A stretch of 12,968 nucleotides of DNA, from positions 741 to 13,708 of the forward strand of contig DUHG01000009.1 of assembly GCA_013330975.1 (NCBI GenBank), written 5' to 3'. The position numbers were made by a program, and so were the translations under genes. This document shows positions 6,451 to 12,968 of this stretch, piece after piece. How positions within the stretch are numbered: the first letter of the stretch is position 1; every line of letters begins with the position of its first letter. A model generated the notes under the pieces. The model made no database searches and was not told the DNA's origin. It saw only the letters and a program-made list of their open reading frames with translations. Source of the stretch: Candidatus Bathyarchaeota archaeon. Lineage in GTDB: Archaea > Thermoproteota > Bathyarchaeia > Bathyarchaeales > Bathycorpusculaceae.

Positions 6451-6873
6451 TTGAGAAATTTCGTTCAACAGGTACTCGATAATCTTGCAGGGGAAACGCC
6501 ACTCCTTAGCGTGTTGGTGGATGAGACTTATACACCCTATGTGCAAAGCGAATATGCTGTGGAAAGAGAGGTTGCAAACCTTTCAGGTGGAGAACGCGCT
6601 ATGTTGGCGTTTGCATATAGACTCGGTCTGGGACAACTCATCATGCAATCGAGAACTGGTCACGGTCTGAGTATATTGCTACTTGATGAGCCGACTGAGA
6701 GCCTCGGCCGAGAGGACGGCAGCAACGACCGTCTAGCTGGAGCAATTTCCAGATTCAAGGCAATTGAACAGATAATCGCGGTTACACACAGTGAGGCATT
6801 TGCGGAGAAGGCTGAACATGTAGTGACTTTGGAAAAAGAGGACAGCATAAGTCAGGTTTCGGTCAAAACATAA
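6451..6873 (+). pseudogene. orphan C-terminal fragment of a Rad50/SMC-type ATPase
   Basis: Rad50 is the ATPase of the Mre11-Rad50 DNA-break repair complex. Only its C-terminal nucleotide-binding lobe is present here: the ABC signature NLSGGERAMLAFAYRLGLGQ, the Walker B stretch ILLLDEPTESLG, and the H-loop IIAVTHSEAFAEKAEHV. The Walker A lobe, the coiled coils and the zinc hook are absent, and no mre11 or other rad50 part is in the window. The frame begins after a TGA at 6442-6444. The only start near it is the TTG at 6451, with no suitably spaced ribosome-binding site. An unrelated ATG at 6441 in another frame stops after 13 codons. The fragment's sequence is well preserved, so the truncation may be recent. 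A standalone half-ATPase with a functional role is possible but less likely. Confidence 0.75.
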
Positions 6874-6927
6874 GTTCAATTAAGTCAATTTCTAGGAATT
6901 AACAGCTGTGCGCAAGTTGAGGCAATT

Positions 6928-7821
6928 CTAATCCTGCTTCTCTTCCCTAACCTCGTTTTCGAGAACGCCGATACCCTCGATTTCGATGCGAATGACATCA
7001 CCATGCTCCAGAAATTGCGGCGGGTTCATTGCGAATCCCACTCCTGCTGGTGTGCCGGTTGCAATGACGTCGCATGGCTCAAGGGTCATAACGCGACTCA
7101 GTTGGTGAACAATTTCATCGACTTTGAAAACCATATTCCTAGTGGATGAATCTTGTCGGAGTTCCCCATTAACCCATGTGCAAATAGACAAGTCTTCTGT
7201 ATTCGGCAACTGGTTTCGAGTGACAATCCAAGGTCCAATGGGCGCAAAACTATCGAAGCTTTTCCCTCTCGTCCATTGACCGTCGCCAAATTGAATTTCC
7301 CTTGCAGAAACGTCGTTGAAAACAGTGTAGCCGAAGACGTGTTTCTTTGCTTCTGAAATCGGAATATTCCGAGCTTTCTTGCCAATTATAATGGCTAGTT
7401 CGCCTTCGTAGTCAAGTTTTCTGACGAAATCCGGCTTGACGATTTTTGCCTTTGGACCGACTATTGCTGTGCGTGGTTTCATAAAGATTATTGGCTCCTT
7501 CGGAACAGATTTCCCTGTTTCTTCCGCGTGGTCAAGATAGTTTAAACCCAGGCAAATTACCTTGGGGGGCTTACTTATCGGCGGCAAGAGGGAAACGCCA
7601 CCCTTTTTAACATAGAAACCGTCGGCAAAGTTGCCTTCTGCGTCAGACTGCAAATTCTCAGCTATTTCGACCGTCCGGTCGCCAAGCATTATGAAATCTT
7701 CAAGTTCAGACGGTAGTCTTTTCTTTGAACGTCTGGCATAATCGGGCAAGTTTAGAAGTCGATCCTGACTCAAGATCCCATAGTGTTCTTTCTGTTTGTA
7801 GTGGTAACGTGCGATTTTTAT
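6928..7821 (-). CDS. fumarylacetoacetate hydrolase-family enzyme with apparent ATA start
   Basis: Members of the FAH family cleave or hydrate acylpyruvates and related 2-oxo acids with a divalent metal. The catalytic C-terminal domain is complete: ICLGLNYLDHAEETG, the metal-binding pair in LDYEGEL (E139, E141), FNDVSARE (D170), GKSFDSFAPIGPW and ATGTPAGVGFAM. The first usual start is a TTG at 7773, but coding clearly extends further. The same frame upstream gives KIARYHYKQKEHYGIL, a normal FAH N-terminus, and leads to an ATA at 7821 with GGGGAGAG 6 bases before it. No ATG, GTG or TTG occurs between 7821 and the upstream gene's stop. The protein would be 297 residues. The gene follows the eL22 gene by 66 bases on the same strand. 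The exact substrate cannot be read from sequence; acylpyruvase or a 2-hydroxyhepta-2,4-diene-dioate isomerase type is plausible. Confidence 0.92.
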   Translation of the reverse strand: MKIARYHYKQKEHYGILSQDRLLNLPDYARRSKKRLPSELEDFIMLGDRTVEIAENLQSDAEGNFADGFYVKKGGVSLLPPISKPPKVICLGLNYLDHAEETGKSVPKEPIIFMKPRTAIVGPKAKIVKPDFVRKLDYEGELAIIIGKKARNIPISEAKKHVFGYTVFNDVSAREIQFGDGQWTRGKSFDSFAPIGPWIVTRNQLPNTEDLSICTWVNGELRQDSSTRNMVFKVDEIVHQLSRVMTLEPCDVIATGTPAGVGFAMNPPQFLEHGDVIRIEIEGIGVLENEVREEKQD

Positions 7822-7827
7822 GTTAGT

Positions 7828-7835
7828 CTCTCCCC
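7828..7835 (-). promoter_or_regulatory. ribosome-binding site that points to an ATA start codon
   Basis: The minus strand reads GGGGAGAG ending 6 bases before ATA at 7821-7819. It is a strong Shine-Dalgarno candidate, better than anything before the TTG at 7773, and it supports initiation at the ATA. Confidence 0.55.
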
Positions 7836-7887
7836 AAATCGATTCAGAATATTCGGCAAAACGTGGATTTTGCGGTTTAAGAAAGAA

Positions 7888-8169
7888 CTAGTCTTCCTCG
7901 TAAAGACGTCTTTCTTTCACTTTCAATGTGTCGTCTTTGTCCATTATGACTCTATAAGTTTCCTTCAATCCATTCTGGTGCAGAAACTTCTTAATGAGGA
8001 CTTTTGCGTATTTCTTGCCCGCAGCCTCCCCTTCACCTTTTACTGTTAGTCTCTTTCCTTCGATTGTGACGTCGGCGCTTGTCTTTTCTCTTAGAAAACC
8101 TGCAAGTTTGTTGGTTATATCTCCTTTCTCACTTTTCAGTTCGGAAGTGTCAATTTTTGTCTCAACCAT
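7888..8169 (-). CDS. eL22-like ribosomal protein
   Basis: This 93-residue protein resembles the large-subunit ribosomal protein eL22, a family best known from eukaryotes. The match covers the whole core: FLREKT at the first helix, VTIEGKRLTVKGE for the paired strands, GKKYAKVLIKKFLHQNGLKE, which lines up with the human [20 protein letters not shown], then YRVI and an acidic tail ending YEED. The frame is open to an ATG at 8211, but the ATG at 8169 has a near-perfect GAGGTGA 8 bases upstream. A weak box A at 8223-8231 would start the message near 8201, so 8169 is preferred. An FAH-family gene follows in the same direction. The family assignment is by pattern recognition, and assembly into the ribosome is inferred. 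It lacks the long basic N-terminus of eukaryotic eL22. Confidence 0.8.
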   Translation of the reverse strand: MVETKIDTSELKSEKGDITNKLAGFLREKTSADVTIEGKRLTVKGEGEAAGKKYAKVLIKKFLHQNGLKETYRVIMDKDDTLKVKERRLYEED

Positions 8170-8222
8170 ATTACTATTCACCTCGGCTAGCGTCATGCTG
8201 CTCTTTTTCATATTTGCTTAAC

Positions 8223-8231
8223 GGATAAGTC
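8223..8231 (-). promoter_or_regulatory. weak box A of the eL22-like gene
   Basis: The minus strand reads GACTTATCC, a moderate TATA-like element. It would place the start site near 8201, downstream of the alternative ATG at 8211 and upstream of the preferred ATG at 8169. Confidence 0.3.
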
Positions 8232-8519
8232 TTCCGATTGTTGTTTGTCAGTTCGCCCGTCGAGTCGCTATCACTGCTTGCAGCTCTGGACTCTAAAGCT
8301 CATCATCCAATCATGAATGAAATGACACTCAAACTTAAGGTTTTTAGTTATGAGAGGAGCCTGCCACAAACAAAAAGAGTTTGATGTAATCAAGAGATTG
8401 ACTACATGAATTCTCCTGTCCGATTTCAGAAGGAGGTTGTTTGGTTAATAATGAACCTTCTGCTCAGAAGTGTATAGTGTATATTCAGATAGGTGATAAC
8501 TGCTTCATGATCAGCAAAG
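8232..8519. repeat. intergenic stretch with one bulged hairpin at 8427-8462
   Basis: No gene is supported here. CAGAAGGAGGTT at 8427-8438 can pair with AACCTTCTG at 8454-8462 through nine base pairs and a three-base bulge, with a loop of 15 bases. The left arm contains AGGAGGT, a perfect anti-16S match, but no sensible ORF follows it. Confidence 0.3.
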
Positions 8520-8527
8520 TTTAAAAG
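8520..8527 (+). promoter_or_regulatory. box A in front of a broken small ORF
   Basis: TTTAAAAG is a good box A. A start site near 8549 leaves a leader of about 20 bases, with GAGG at 8557-8560 correctly spaced before the ATG at 8569. Confidence 0.4.
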
Positions 8528-8568
8528 TCGAGGTCTCATTTCCATGTGGCTTCAACGAGGATGGTGGC

Positions 8569-8750
8569 ATGCCTGCGACAGAAAAGCCATCAGCCCAGAT
8601 ATAACATGAAGGAGGCGACTGAAACTGCTATCAAGAGATTGCGATGGTTGCTCACAGATGAAGGCGTGCAGCAGGCGCTTTGAGATCGTCGAGAAGGGCA
8701 ATAGAGTCTATTGTCCAGACGGTACAGCGCACTTAGTTGACGGATTTTAG
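8569..8750 (+). pseudogene. small ORF spread over three reading frames
   Basis: The ATG at 8569 has GAGG 8 bases upstream and a box A further up. It reads MPATEKPSAQI and stops at 8602. The second frame, from 8606, continues as MKEATETAIKRLRWLLTDEG and stops at 8681. The third frame, open from before 8658, gives RRFEIVEKGNRVYCPDG and TAHLVDGF, ending at the TAG at 8748. Put together, the pieces resemble a helix-then-strands protein of about 60 residues, with each step needing a one-base shift in the same direction. I recognise no family. The intact promoter, ribosome-binding site and start suggest recent damage or an assembly problem. A minus-strand ORF of 112 codons overlaps it (8928-8590) but looks non-coding. 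Confidence 0.4.
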
Positions 8751-8803
8751 AGCACCAAATTGAAAAATCCTTTAATTCCAGATACCTAAGTAAAAATTCT
8801 GAC

Positions 8804-8822
8804 TTTCTTTTTTGCCTTTTTT
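8804..8822 (+). terminator. T-rich tract, possible terminator
   Basis: Three runs of T, of 3, 6 and 6 bases, lie close together 54 bases after the broken small ORF and upstream of the ligase promoter. Archaeal termination often occurs at such tracts without a hairpin. Confidence 0.3.
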
Positions 8823-8938
8823 GCTTCAATGTCTGTTCTTCCCAAGAAAGAGTTTGCTCGAATGGATATTGTGTTTTTATTGCCGTCTTCTTAGATTTAA
8901 TTGCGTAACCAAGAAACCTCCTTTTCAAGAACTGAAAT

Positions 8939-8946
8939 CTTAAATC
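8939..8946 (+). promoter_or_regulatory. box A promoter of the DNA ligase gene
   Basis: CTTAAATC lies about 38 bases before the GTG start, which predicts transcription from near 8969 with a leader of about 12 bases. Confidence 0.4.
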
Positions 8947-8980
8947 TTTACCTGATTGTATAGTCTGTAAGGTTTGCCTG

Positions 8981-10762
8981 GTGAATTACTCTTTAATCGC
9001 CGATGCATATGAAAGAATTGAAGCAACAACGAAGAGACTTGAAATGACCTCGCTACTTGTTGACCTTCTGAAGATAACCCCCGCAGACATCATTGCCAAA
9101 GTAGTCTATCTGACAAGGGGAAAGATTTACCCTGACTTTATTGGGACAGAGATTGGTGTCGCAGAGAAGTTGGCTATAAAAGCCTTGATTCGCGCCTCTG
9201 GAGCAAGCGAAAGTGAGATTGCAGACGATCTGAGAAATAGTGGAGATATTGGAGAGACAGCTCAGACCATGCTATCTAAACGTAAGCAAGCTACTTTTGG
9301 GCAGAGGACACTCACTGTACAACGAGTTTACGCGCAACTTGACAAGATGGCTAAAACAACAGGCGGCGGAGCTGTAGATTCAAAACTCTCCGTGTTATGT
9401 GGATTGCTAACCGATGCGACACCTAAAGAGGCAAAATTCTTGTTGCGAACAGTCACCGGGAATTTGCGTCTAGGAATCGCAGATATGACAGTCCTCGACG
9501 CTTTGGCAGTTGCTTATGGAGGAGGAAAAGAAGCTCGTGAGAATATTGAGCGTGCTTACAACATTTCCTCTGACCTTGGTGCAGTAGCCAGTACACTAGC
9601 CTACAAAGGGTTAGAGGGGATAAGAGAGTTTCAAGTCGCTGTCTTTGAACCTATACGCCCAATGCTCGCTGAAAGGCTTTCAAGTCCGGAAGAGATACTT
9701 GACAAACTTGGTGGAAAATGCATTGCAGAATTCAAGTATGACGGGGAACGAATACAGGCGCATAAGAAGGGAAACAAGATTGTCCTTTACTCACGACGCT
9801 TGGAGGAGGTTTCCAGTCAATATCCTGATGCGGTCGAACTCATCAAAGATGGCGTTAAAGCCGACGATGCCATACTTGAGGGCGAATGTGTTGCGGTAGA
9901 TGTTGAAACAGGTGAGATGCTACCGTTTCAGGAATTGATGCATCGTAGGCGCAAATACGGCATCGAAGAAGCGATGAAAGAATATCCTGTATCTTTGTTT
10001 ATGTTTGAAGCATTATACGCTGACGGGAAGGACCTTACCCTTTCGCCCTATCTAGAGCGTAGGAACACGTTAAAAAGAATACTAAAAGAAAACATTAGAC
10101 TACACCTTGCCAACAGCATCCTAACCACCAAGGTGAAAGAGCTTGAACAATTTTTTGAGGAAGCAATCGCGGAAGGTTGCGAAGGTATCGTATGTAAATC
10201 AGTAAAAGAAGATTCGGTGTATCAAGCTGGAGCACGCGGATGGCTTTGGATCAAATACAAGAGAGATTACAGAAGTGAGATGAATGACACGGTGGATCTC
10301 GTGGTGGTTGGCGCTTTTCACGGCAGAGGAAAACGTGTCGGAAGATACGGCGCACTGCTTCTGGCTGCCTACAACCCAAAATCAGATACTTTTGAGACTG
10401 TTACAAAATGCGGGACTGGCTTCACAGACAAAGACCTAGAGCTTCTACCAGAAATGTTAAGGAAGCATGAAATCCCGCGCAAACACTCACGTGTTCAATC
10501 AATGATTGAAGCGGACGTATGGTTTGAGCCAGTACAAGTTTTGGAAGTCTTGGGAGCGGAAACAACGCTAAGTCCAATCCACACATGTGCCATGGACTCA
10601 ATCAGAAAGGGAAGCGGTTTAGCGATCAGATTTCCGAGATTCACGGGCAAATATCGGACAGACAAGTCGCCTGAAGACGCCACAACATCGAGTGAGCTGG
10701 TAGAAATATATCGTGCTCAATTGAAGAAGATAGGGGAATCGACAGAGTCAAAGGCTTCATAA
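8981..10762 (+). CDS. lig: ATP-dependent DNA ligase
   Basis: This enzyme seals nicks in DNA during replication and repair, using ATP (some archaeal relatives also use ADP or NAD) to form an enzyme-AMP intermediate. At 593 residues it has the normal length of archaeal ligase I. Residues 1 to about 215 form the helical DNA-binding domain (KLSVLCGLL, then LRTVTGNLRLGIAD). The adenylation motif is EFKYDGERIQAH with catalytic lysine K252. Nucleotidyltransferase motifs follow: LFMFEALYADG, EGCEGIVCKS (398-407) and WLWIKYKRDY (421-430). An OB-fold domain completes the protein. The GTG start is preferred because the family's usual N-terminus (NYSLIADAYERIEATTKRLE) begins right there. A coiled-coil protein gene follows 34 bases downstream and is probably co-transcribed. 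No PIP-like sequence is obvious. Confidence 0.98.
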   Translation: MNYSLIADAYERIEATTKRLEMTSLLVDLLKITPADIIAKVVYLTRGKIYPDFIGTEIGVAEKLAIKALIRASGASESEIADDLRNSGDIGETAQTMLSKRKQATFGQRTLTVQRVYAQLDKMAKTTGGGAVDSKLSVLCGLLTDATPKEAKFLLRTVTGNLRLGIADMTVLDALAVAYGGGKEARENIERAYNISSDLGAVASTLAYKGLEGIREFQVAVFEPIRPMLAERLSSPEEILDKLGGKCIAEFKYDGERIQAHKKGNKIVLYSRRLEEVSSQYPDAVELIKDGVKADDAILEGECVAVDVETGEMLPFQELMHRRRKYGIEEAMKEYPVSLFMFEALYADGKDLTLSPYLERRNTLKRILKENIRLHLANSILTTKVKELEQFFEEAIAEGCEGIVCKSVKEDSVYQAGARGWLWIKYKRDYRSEMNDTVDLVVVGAFHGRGKRVGRYGALLLAAYNPKSDTFETVTKCGTGFTDKDLELLPEMLRKHEIPRKHSRVQSMIEADVWFEPVQVLEVLGAETTLSPIHTCAMDSIRKGSGLAIRFPRFTGKYRTDKSPEDATTSSELVEIYRAQLKKIGESTESKAS

Positions 10763-10796
10763 GTTCAAACCCAGTAAAATAGTGATGTGAACCGGG

Positions 10797-11390
10797 ATGT
10801 CTCTGGATTCTGAAAAAATGAAAGCTCTTGTTTCATTTAAGAAGAAATTAGAGAAGAAACTGGAAGAGTTGGAAGCTGAAAAAACCGAAGTCTTAACGAC
10901 GCTCGAAACCGTAAACCAGATTCTCTTAGAAAAGGGATTCAAACGGGGAGACATAAAGGAAGTTCCTCAGCACCCCAAAGAACCGCCTACGGTTGTGACG
11001 ACCAGGGGAAAGGGGGCCATGCCGTTTTCGCAAGAACAGGAAAATGTAATTCCTCTTAAAACCCTGAATGAAGAACCTCTTGCTATTATCTACGTTGAGA
11101 CAGATTCGCTTCATGTATTGCCAGATGAGAGCAAAAGTTTCAGTGTCAATACGCCGCCCTTCAACCATTTTTTGGTTGAAAGGATTTTGGCTAGAATGCA
11201 GGAAAAAGACAGCGAATTAGTTAGAATGGGTCAATTGACGGTTGACAAGATGTTTTCCTACAACATAGTTCGAGAAGGCGATCTTATTCGAGAGATAATA
11301 ATTAAGAATGTCGATGAAGAGCGACTGAGGGAACTTAAATCTAGTCTTCGCTGGACTTTTGAAAAGATGTATGAAAAAATGAAAATTTAG
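10797..11390 (+). CDS. coiled-coil hypothetical protein downstream of DNA ligase
   Basis: I do not recognise this 197-residue protein. Residues 7-50 form a strongly charged coiled coil (FKKKLEKKLEELEAEKTEVL). A proline-rich linker at about 59-80 follows, then a compact alpha/beta domain with an AIIYVETDSLHVLP strand, a helix around HFLVERILARMQ, and a final helix ending KMYEKMKI. There are no cysteines, membrane segments or nucleotide-binding motifs. The ATG at 10797 lies 34 bases after the ligase stop, so the two likely share a transcript. That context permits a role linked to DNA maintenance, but this is inference only. The gene converges on thioredoxin with 26 bases between their stops. 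Coding status is well supported by length and composition. Confidence 0.85.
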   Translation: MSLDSEKMKALVSFKKKLEKKLEELEAEKTEVLTTLETVNQILLEKGFKRGDIKEVPQHPKEPPTVVTTRGKGAMPFSQEQENVIPLKTLNEEPLAIIYVETDSLHVLPDESKSFSVNTPPFNHFLVERILARMQEKDSELVRMGQLTVDKMFSYNIVREGDLIREIIIKNVDEERLRELKSSLRWTFEKMYEKMKI

Positions 11391-11416
11391 GAAGTTCTTC
11401 AAGGATCTGTTTTCTT

Positions 11417-11740
11417 TCAAAGATGCTTTTGAAGGACTTCATCATATTTGGTCTTGGAGCAAAGACCAACGATTCGTTCAACTTCGCAACCATTCTTGAT
11501 AAGAACTACTGTTGGTATGCTGAAGACGTGAAACTTCTCGGCCACCGTGGGATTTTCGTCGACGTCGAGTTTGGCAACAATAGCTTTCCCAGAGTATTGT
11601 TTCGCCAGTTCCTCTATTGTTGGAGCGAGAGCTCTGCAGGGTCCACACCATCCTGCCCAAAAATCCACGAGCACCACCTTGTTCTTGGATATTGTTGGCT
11701 CAAAAGTGGCATCGGTCAAATGAAGCAGCTCGTTTCCCAT
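11417..11740 (-). CDS. trxA: thioredoxin
   Basis: Thioredoxin reduces protein disulfides in the cytoplasm. The active site is the classic WCGPC. With the ATG at 11740 as start, the key residues take the same numbers as in E. coli thioredoxin: D26, C32, C35 and the cis-proline P76 (FSIPT). The ORF also has an ATG at 11749, but GGAG lies only one base from it, while it is 9 bases from the ATG at 11740. The protein is 107 residues, the normal length. A box A at 11783-11791 gives it its own promoter, even though the DUF1893 gene lies 63 bases upstream on the same strand. A thioredoxin reductase is not in the window. Confidence 0.97.
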   Translation of the reverse strand: MGNELLHLTDATFEPTISKNKVVLVDFWAGWCGPCRALAPTIEELAKQYSGKAIVAKLDVDENPTVAEKFHVFSIPTVVLIKNGCEVERIVGLCSKTKYDEVLQKHL

Positions 11741-11782
11741 AAAACTCATTCTCCATTTAGCAGACTTAAGTTCAGACTGCTG

Positions 11783-11791
11783 TAATATAAA
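11783..11791 (-). promoter_or_regulatory. box A promoter of thioredoxin
   Basis: The minus strand reads TTTATATTA, one of the best box A matches in the window. A start site near 11761 leaves a leader of about 20 bases with GGAG in it. Two copies of AGTCTG, six bases apart, lie at about 11761-11778, between box A and the start site. Confidence 0.55.
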
Positions 11792-11803
11792 CCGTTCGAG
11801 GCA

Positions 11804-12235
11804 TTAATCGCCGCAACAAAGGGTTTTGTGAAGCTTCTTGAATGAATGATATGCTTCAGTCGGATTAGAAATACCTTCGGCAATTTCCTCGAAAGGACAT
11901 AACTTGCTCTTGTCTGAGTTGAGTATGTTTTCCACTAGGTCTTTGAAATCATAGACGATTTCACTTTCATTGAGGACTATCTTCGCCTTTTTGCTTAGAA
12001 CATCTGCATAGACGTTCCTTGCCTTAACATAAACACACAACAATGCGACGGCTTTGCCCACTATCCTGTCGGCCACTGAGCTATTTTCAAGTTTTGCACC
12101 CAATTGATCGATTGCCTCAAGAAAGCCAGAAATCCTGTGCGATCGAGTGATAAAGACGATGTTGCCATCCTTTACTATTGCCATTGCTGCTTGTTCTTTG
12201 TGAAGTTGCGCCTTAGCAATCTCTAGATCATTCAT
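11804..12235 (-). CDS. DUF1893 family protein
   Basis: DUF1893 proteins are small archaeal and bacterial proteins with a cytidine-deaminase-like fold and no agreed function. The 143 residues fit the family: an N-terminal strand pair (AMAIVKDGNIVFITRS), HRISGFLEAIDQLGAKLE, the conserved helix DRIVGKAVALLCVYVKARNV with its cysteine, VYADVLSKKAKIVL, and LCPFEEIAEGISNPTEAY near the end. The tail adds a Cys-Cys pair close to the C-terminus. No ribosome-binding site precedes the ATG at 12235; a TATA element about 22 bases upstream suggests a leaderless message. It lies upstream of thioredoxin on the same strand and divergent from nadA. Family membership is from recall of its motifs. Confidence 0.85.
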   Translation of the reverse strand: MNDLEIAKAQLHKEQAAMAIVKDGNIVFITRSHRISGFLEAIDQLGAKLENSSVADRIVGKAVALLCVYVKARNVYADVLSKKAKIVLNESEIVYDFKDLVENILNSDKSKLCPFEEIAEGISNPTEAYHSFKKLHKTLCCGD

Positions 12236-12254
12236 GAATTTTCACTTAACAAAA

Positions 12255-12260
12255 ATTATA
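12255..12260 (-). promoter_or_regulatory. box A for a probably leaderless DUF1893 transcript
   Basis: The minus strand reads TATAAT, 20-25 bases upstream of the ATG at 12235. With no Shine-Dalgarno site between them, transcription likely begins at or next to the start codon. Confidence 0.45.
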
Positions 12261-12393
12261 GAGCTGTAAAAACATTACGGAGCTCAGTTCTTAGGAAGCA
12301 TTTCTAGCTAACTAATGTCAAAATCGGATCTCAAGAAATGATAATTCGTTTTTCATTGGAGCAATGTCTCAATAATTCTTTGGCGGGGTAAAC

Positions 12394-12400
12394 TTATATA
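12394..12400 (+). promoter_or_regulatory. box A promoter of nadA
   Basis: TTATATA within AACTTATATATCC is a strong box A. Transcription near 12423 would leave a leader of about 22 bases before the ATG at 12445. No clear ribosome-binding site lies in that leader. Confidence 0.5.
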
Positions 12401-12444
12401 TCCCCTTTTGGGCATTGCTCATCCCCTCTCCAAAGGCGCAGACT

Positions 12445-12968
12445 ATGAACCTGACCGAGAAGATCATCAAGCTCAAAACCGAAAAAAGAGCCATAATATT
12501 GGCGCATAATTACCAGCGCCCAGAAATTCAAGACATTGCTGATTATGTTGGAGACAGCATAGAGCTCAGCCGAAAAGCCATGCTGGAGAAAGACGCTGAA
12601 ATCATTGTTTTTTGTGCCGTAGATTTCATGGCCGAATCCGCAGCCATTCTTAACCCTAGCAAGAAGGTATTGTTGCCAACTCAGGGAGCCCGATGTCCAA
12701 TGGCGCAGATGCTTACGGTGGAAGAAATTCGCCGTCAAAAGGCGTTGCATCCTGATACTCCTGTGGTTCTGTATGTGAACACGCTTGCCGTAGCTAAAGC
12801 CCAATGCGATGTCTGCTGTACCAGTGCGAACGCCGTGGAAGTAGTCAGTTCGCTAAAGACAAAAACAATCCTGTTTGGTCCAGACCGTAACCTGGCAGAG
12901 TACGTTGCTGAAAAGACCGGAAAGACCGTTATTCCAATACCTGAGTGGGGATTTTGCCCGACACACCT
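12445..12968 (+). CDS. nadA: quinolinate synthase NadA, 3' end cut by window edge
   Basis: NadA condenses iminoaspartate with dihydroxyacetone phosphate to make quinolinate, the ring precursor of NAD, using a [4Fe-4S] cluster. The 174 visible residues show the family's features in order: [23 protein letters not shown] (begins near 16), the [13 protein letters not shown] segment, and the first cluster cysteine C84 in [17 protein letters not shown] and [12 protein letters not shown] follow, then the second cluster cysteine C171 in WGFCPTH at the edge. The third expected cysteine lies beyond the window. The segment after KKVLLP differs from the usual DLEAGCSLA wording but keeps the CxxA pattern. 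The ATG at 12445 is the natural family start. Partner genes nadB and nadC are not visible; they may lie downstream. Confidence 0.96.
   Translation, partial: MNLTEKIIKLKTEKRAIILAHNYQRPEIQDIADYVGDSIELSRKAMLEKDAEIIVFCAVDFMAESAAILNPSKKVLLPTQGARCPMAQMLTVEEIRRQKALHPDTPVVLYVNTLAVAKAQCDVCCTSANAVEVVSSLKTKTILFGPDRNLAEYVAEKTGKTVIPIPEWGFCPTH

Noticed and set aside
8232-8300. C/G-rich segment that looked like a possible tRNA
   Set aside because: No GTTCRAATC-type T loop and no four-arm fold could be traced.
8590-8928. 112-codon minus-strand ORF
   Set aside because: It overlaps the plus-strand broken small gene, its second half is the shadow of that gene, and no convincing start signal or family is seen.
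12394-12804. 136-codon minus-strand ORF
   Set aside because: It is antisense to nadA, whose plus-strand frame carries clear quinolinate synthase motifs.

Overview
The window looks like chromosomal DNA of a TACK-type archaeon. It encodes the alpha subunit of initiation factor aIF2, an Alba chromatin protein, an archaeal-type ribosomal protein uS10, an ATP-dependent DNA ligase, a DUF1893 protein and an eL22-like ribosomal protein. Promoters are archaeal box A (TATA-like) elements, Shine-Dalgarno sites are present at several genes, and many starts are TTG or GTG. A Bathyarchaeia-like lineage is my best guess, from the general look of the proteins; nothing here proves it.

Layout. Positions 1-911 (minus) hold most of a metallo-beta-lactamase/beta-CASP nuclease-type protein, cut by the window edge. 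After about 550 bases with no recognised gene comes a plus-strand pair, aIF2-alpha (1463-2251) and an unknown 112-residue protein (2263-2601). Facing it on the minus strand are alba (2933-3220) and a small basic protein (2653-2874). Positions 3498-3684 (minus) carry a frameshifted small ORF, and 3853-4467 (plus) an OB-fold single-strand-binding-type protein. A gene-poor stretch with another broken small ORF (4885-5112) leads to uS10 (5201-5509), which converges on a zinc-finger/site-2 protease-type membrane protein (5513-6301, minus).

The next part holds an isolated C-terminal piece of a Rad50-type ATPase (6451-6873), then a minus-strand pair: eL22-like protein (7888-8169) followed by a fumarylacetoacetate-hydrolase-family enzyme (6928-7821) that appears to start at an ATA codon. 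A third broken small ORF (8569-8750) lies before the DNA ligase (8981-10762) and its downstream coiled-coil protein (10797-11390). Thioredoxin (11417-11740) and DUF1893 (11804-12235) follow on the minus strand. Quinolinate synthase nadA (12445 onward) is divergent from them and runs off the window.

The intact genes are mostly housekeeping: translation (aIF2-alpha, uS10, eL22), DNA packaging and maintenance (Alba, OB-fold protein, ligase), redox and NAD synthesis. I see no mobile element, CRISPR array, tRNA, rRNA or defence cluster. The most unusual signals are the ATA start, the archaeal eL22, the Rad50 remnant, and three short ORFs broken by stops or frameshifts, two of which keep recognisable promoters. 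Those breaks could be real gene decay, recoding, or assembly indels; the sequence alone cannot decide.
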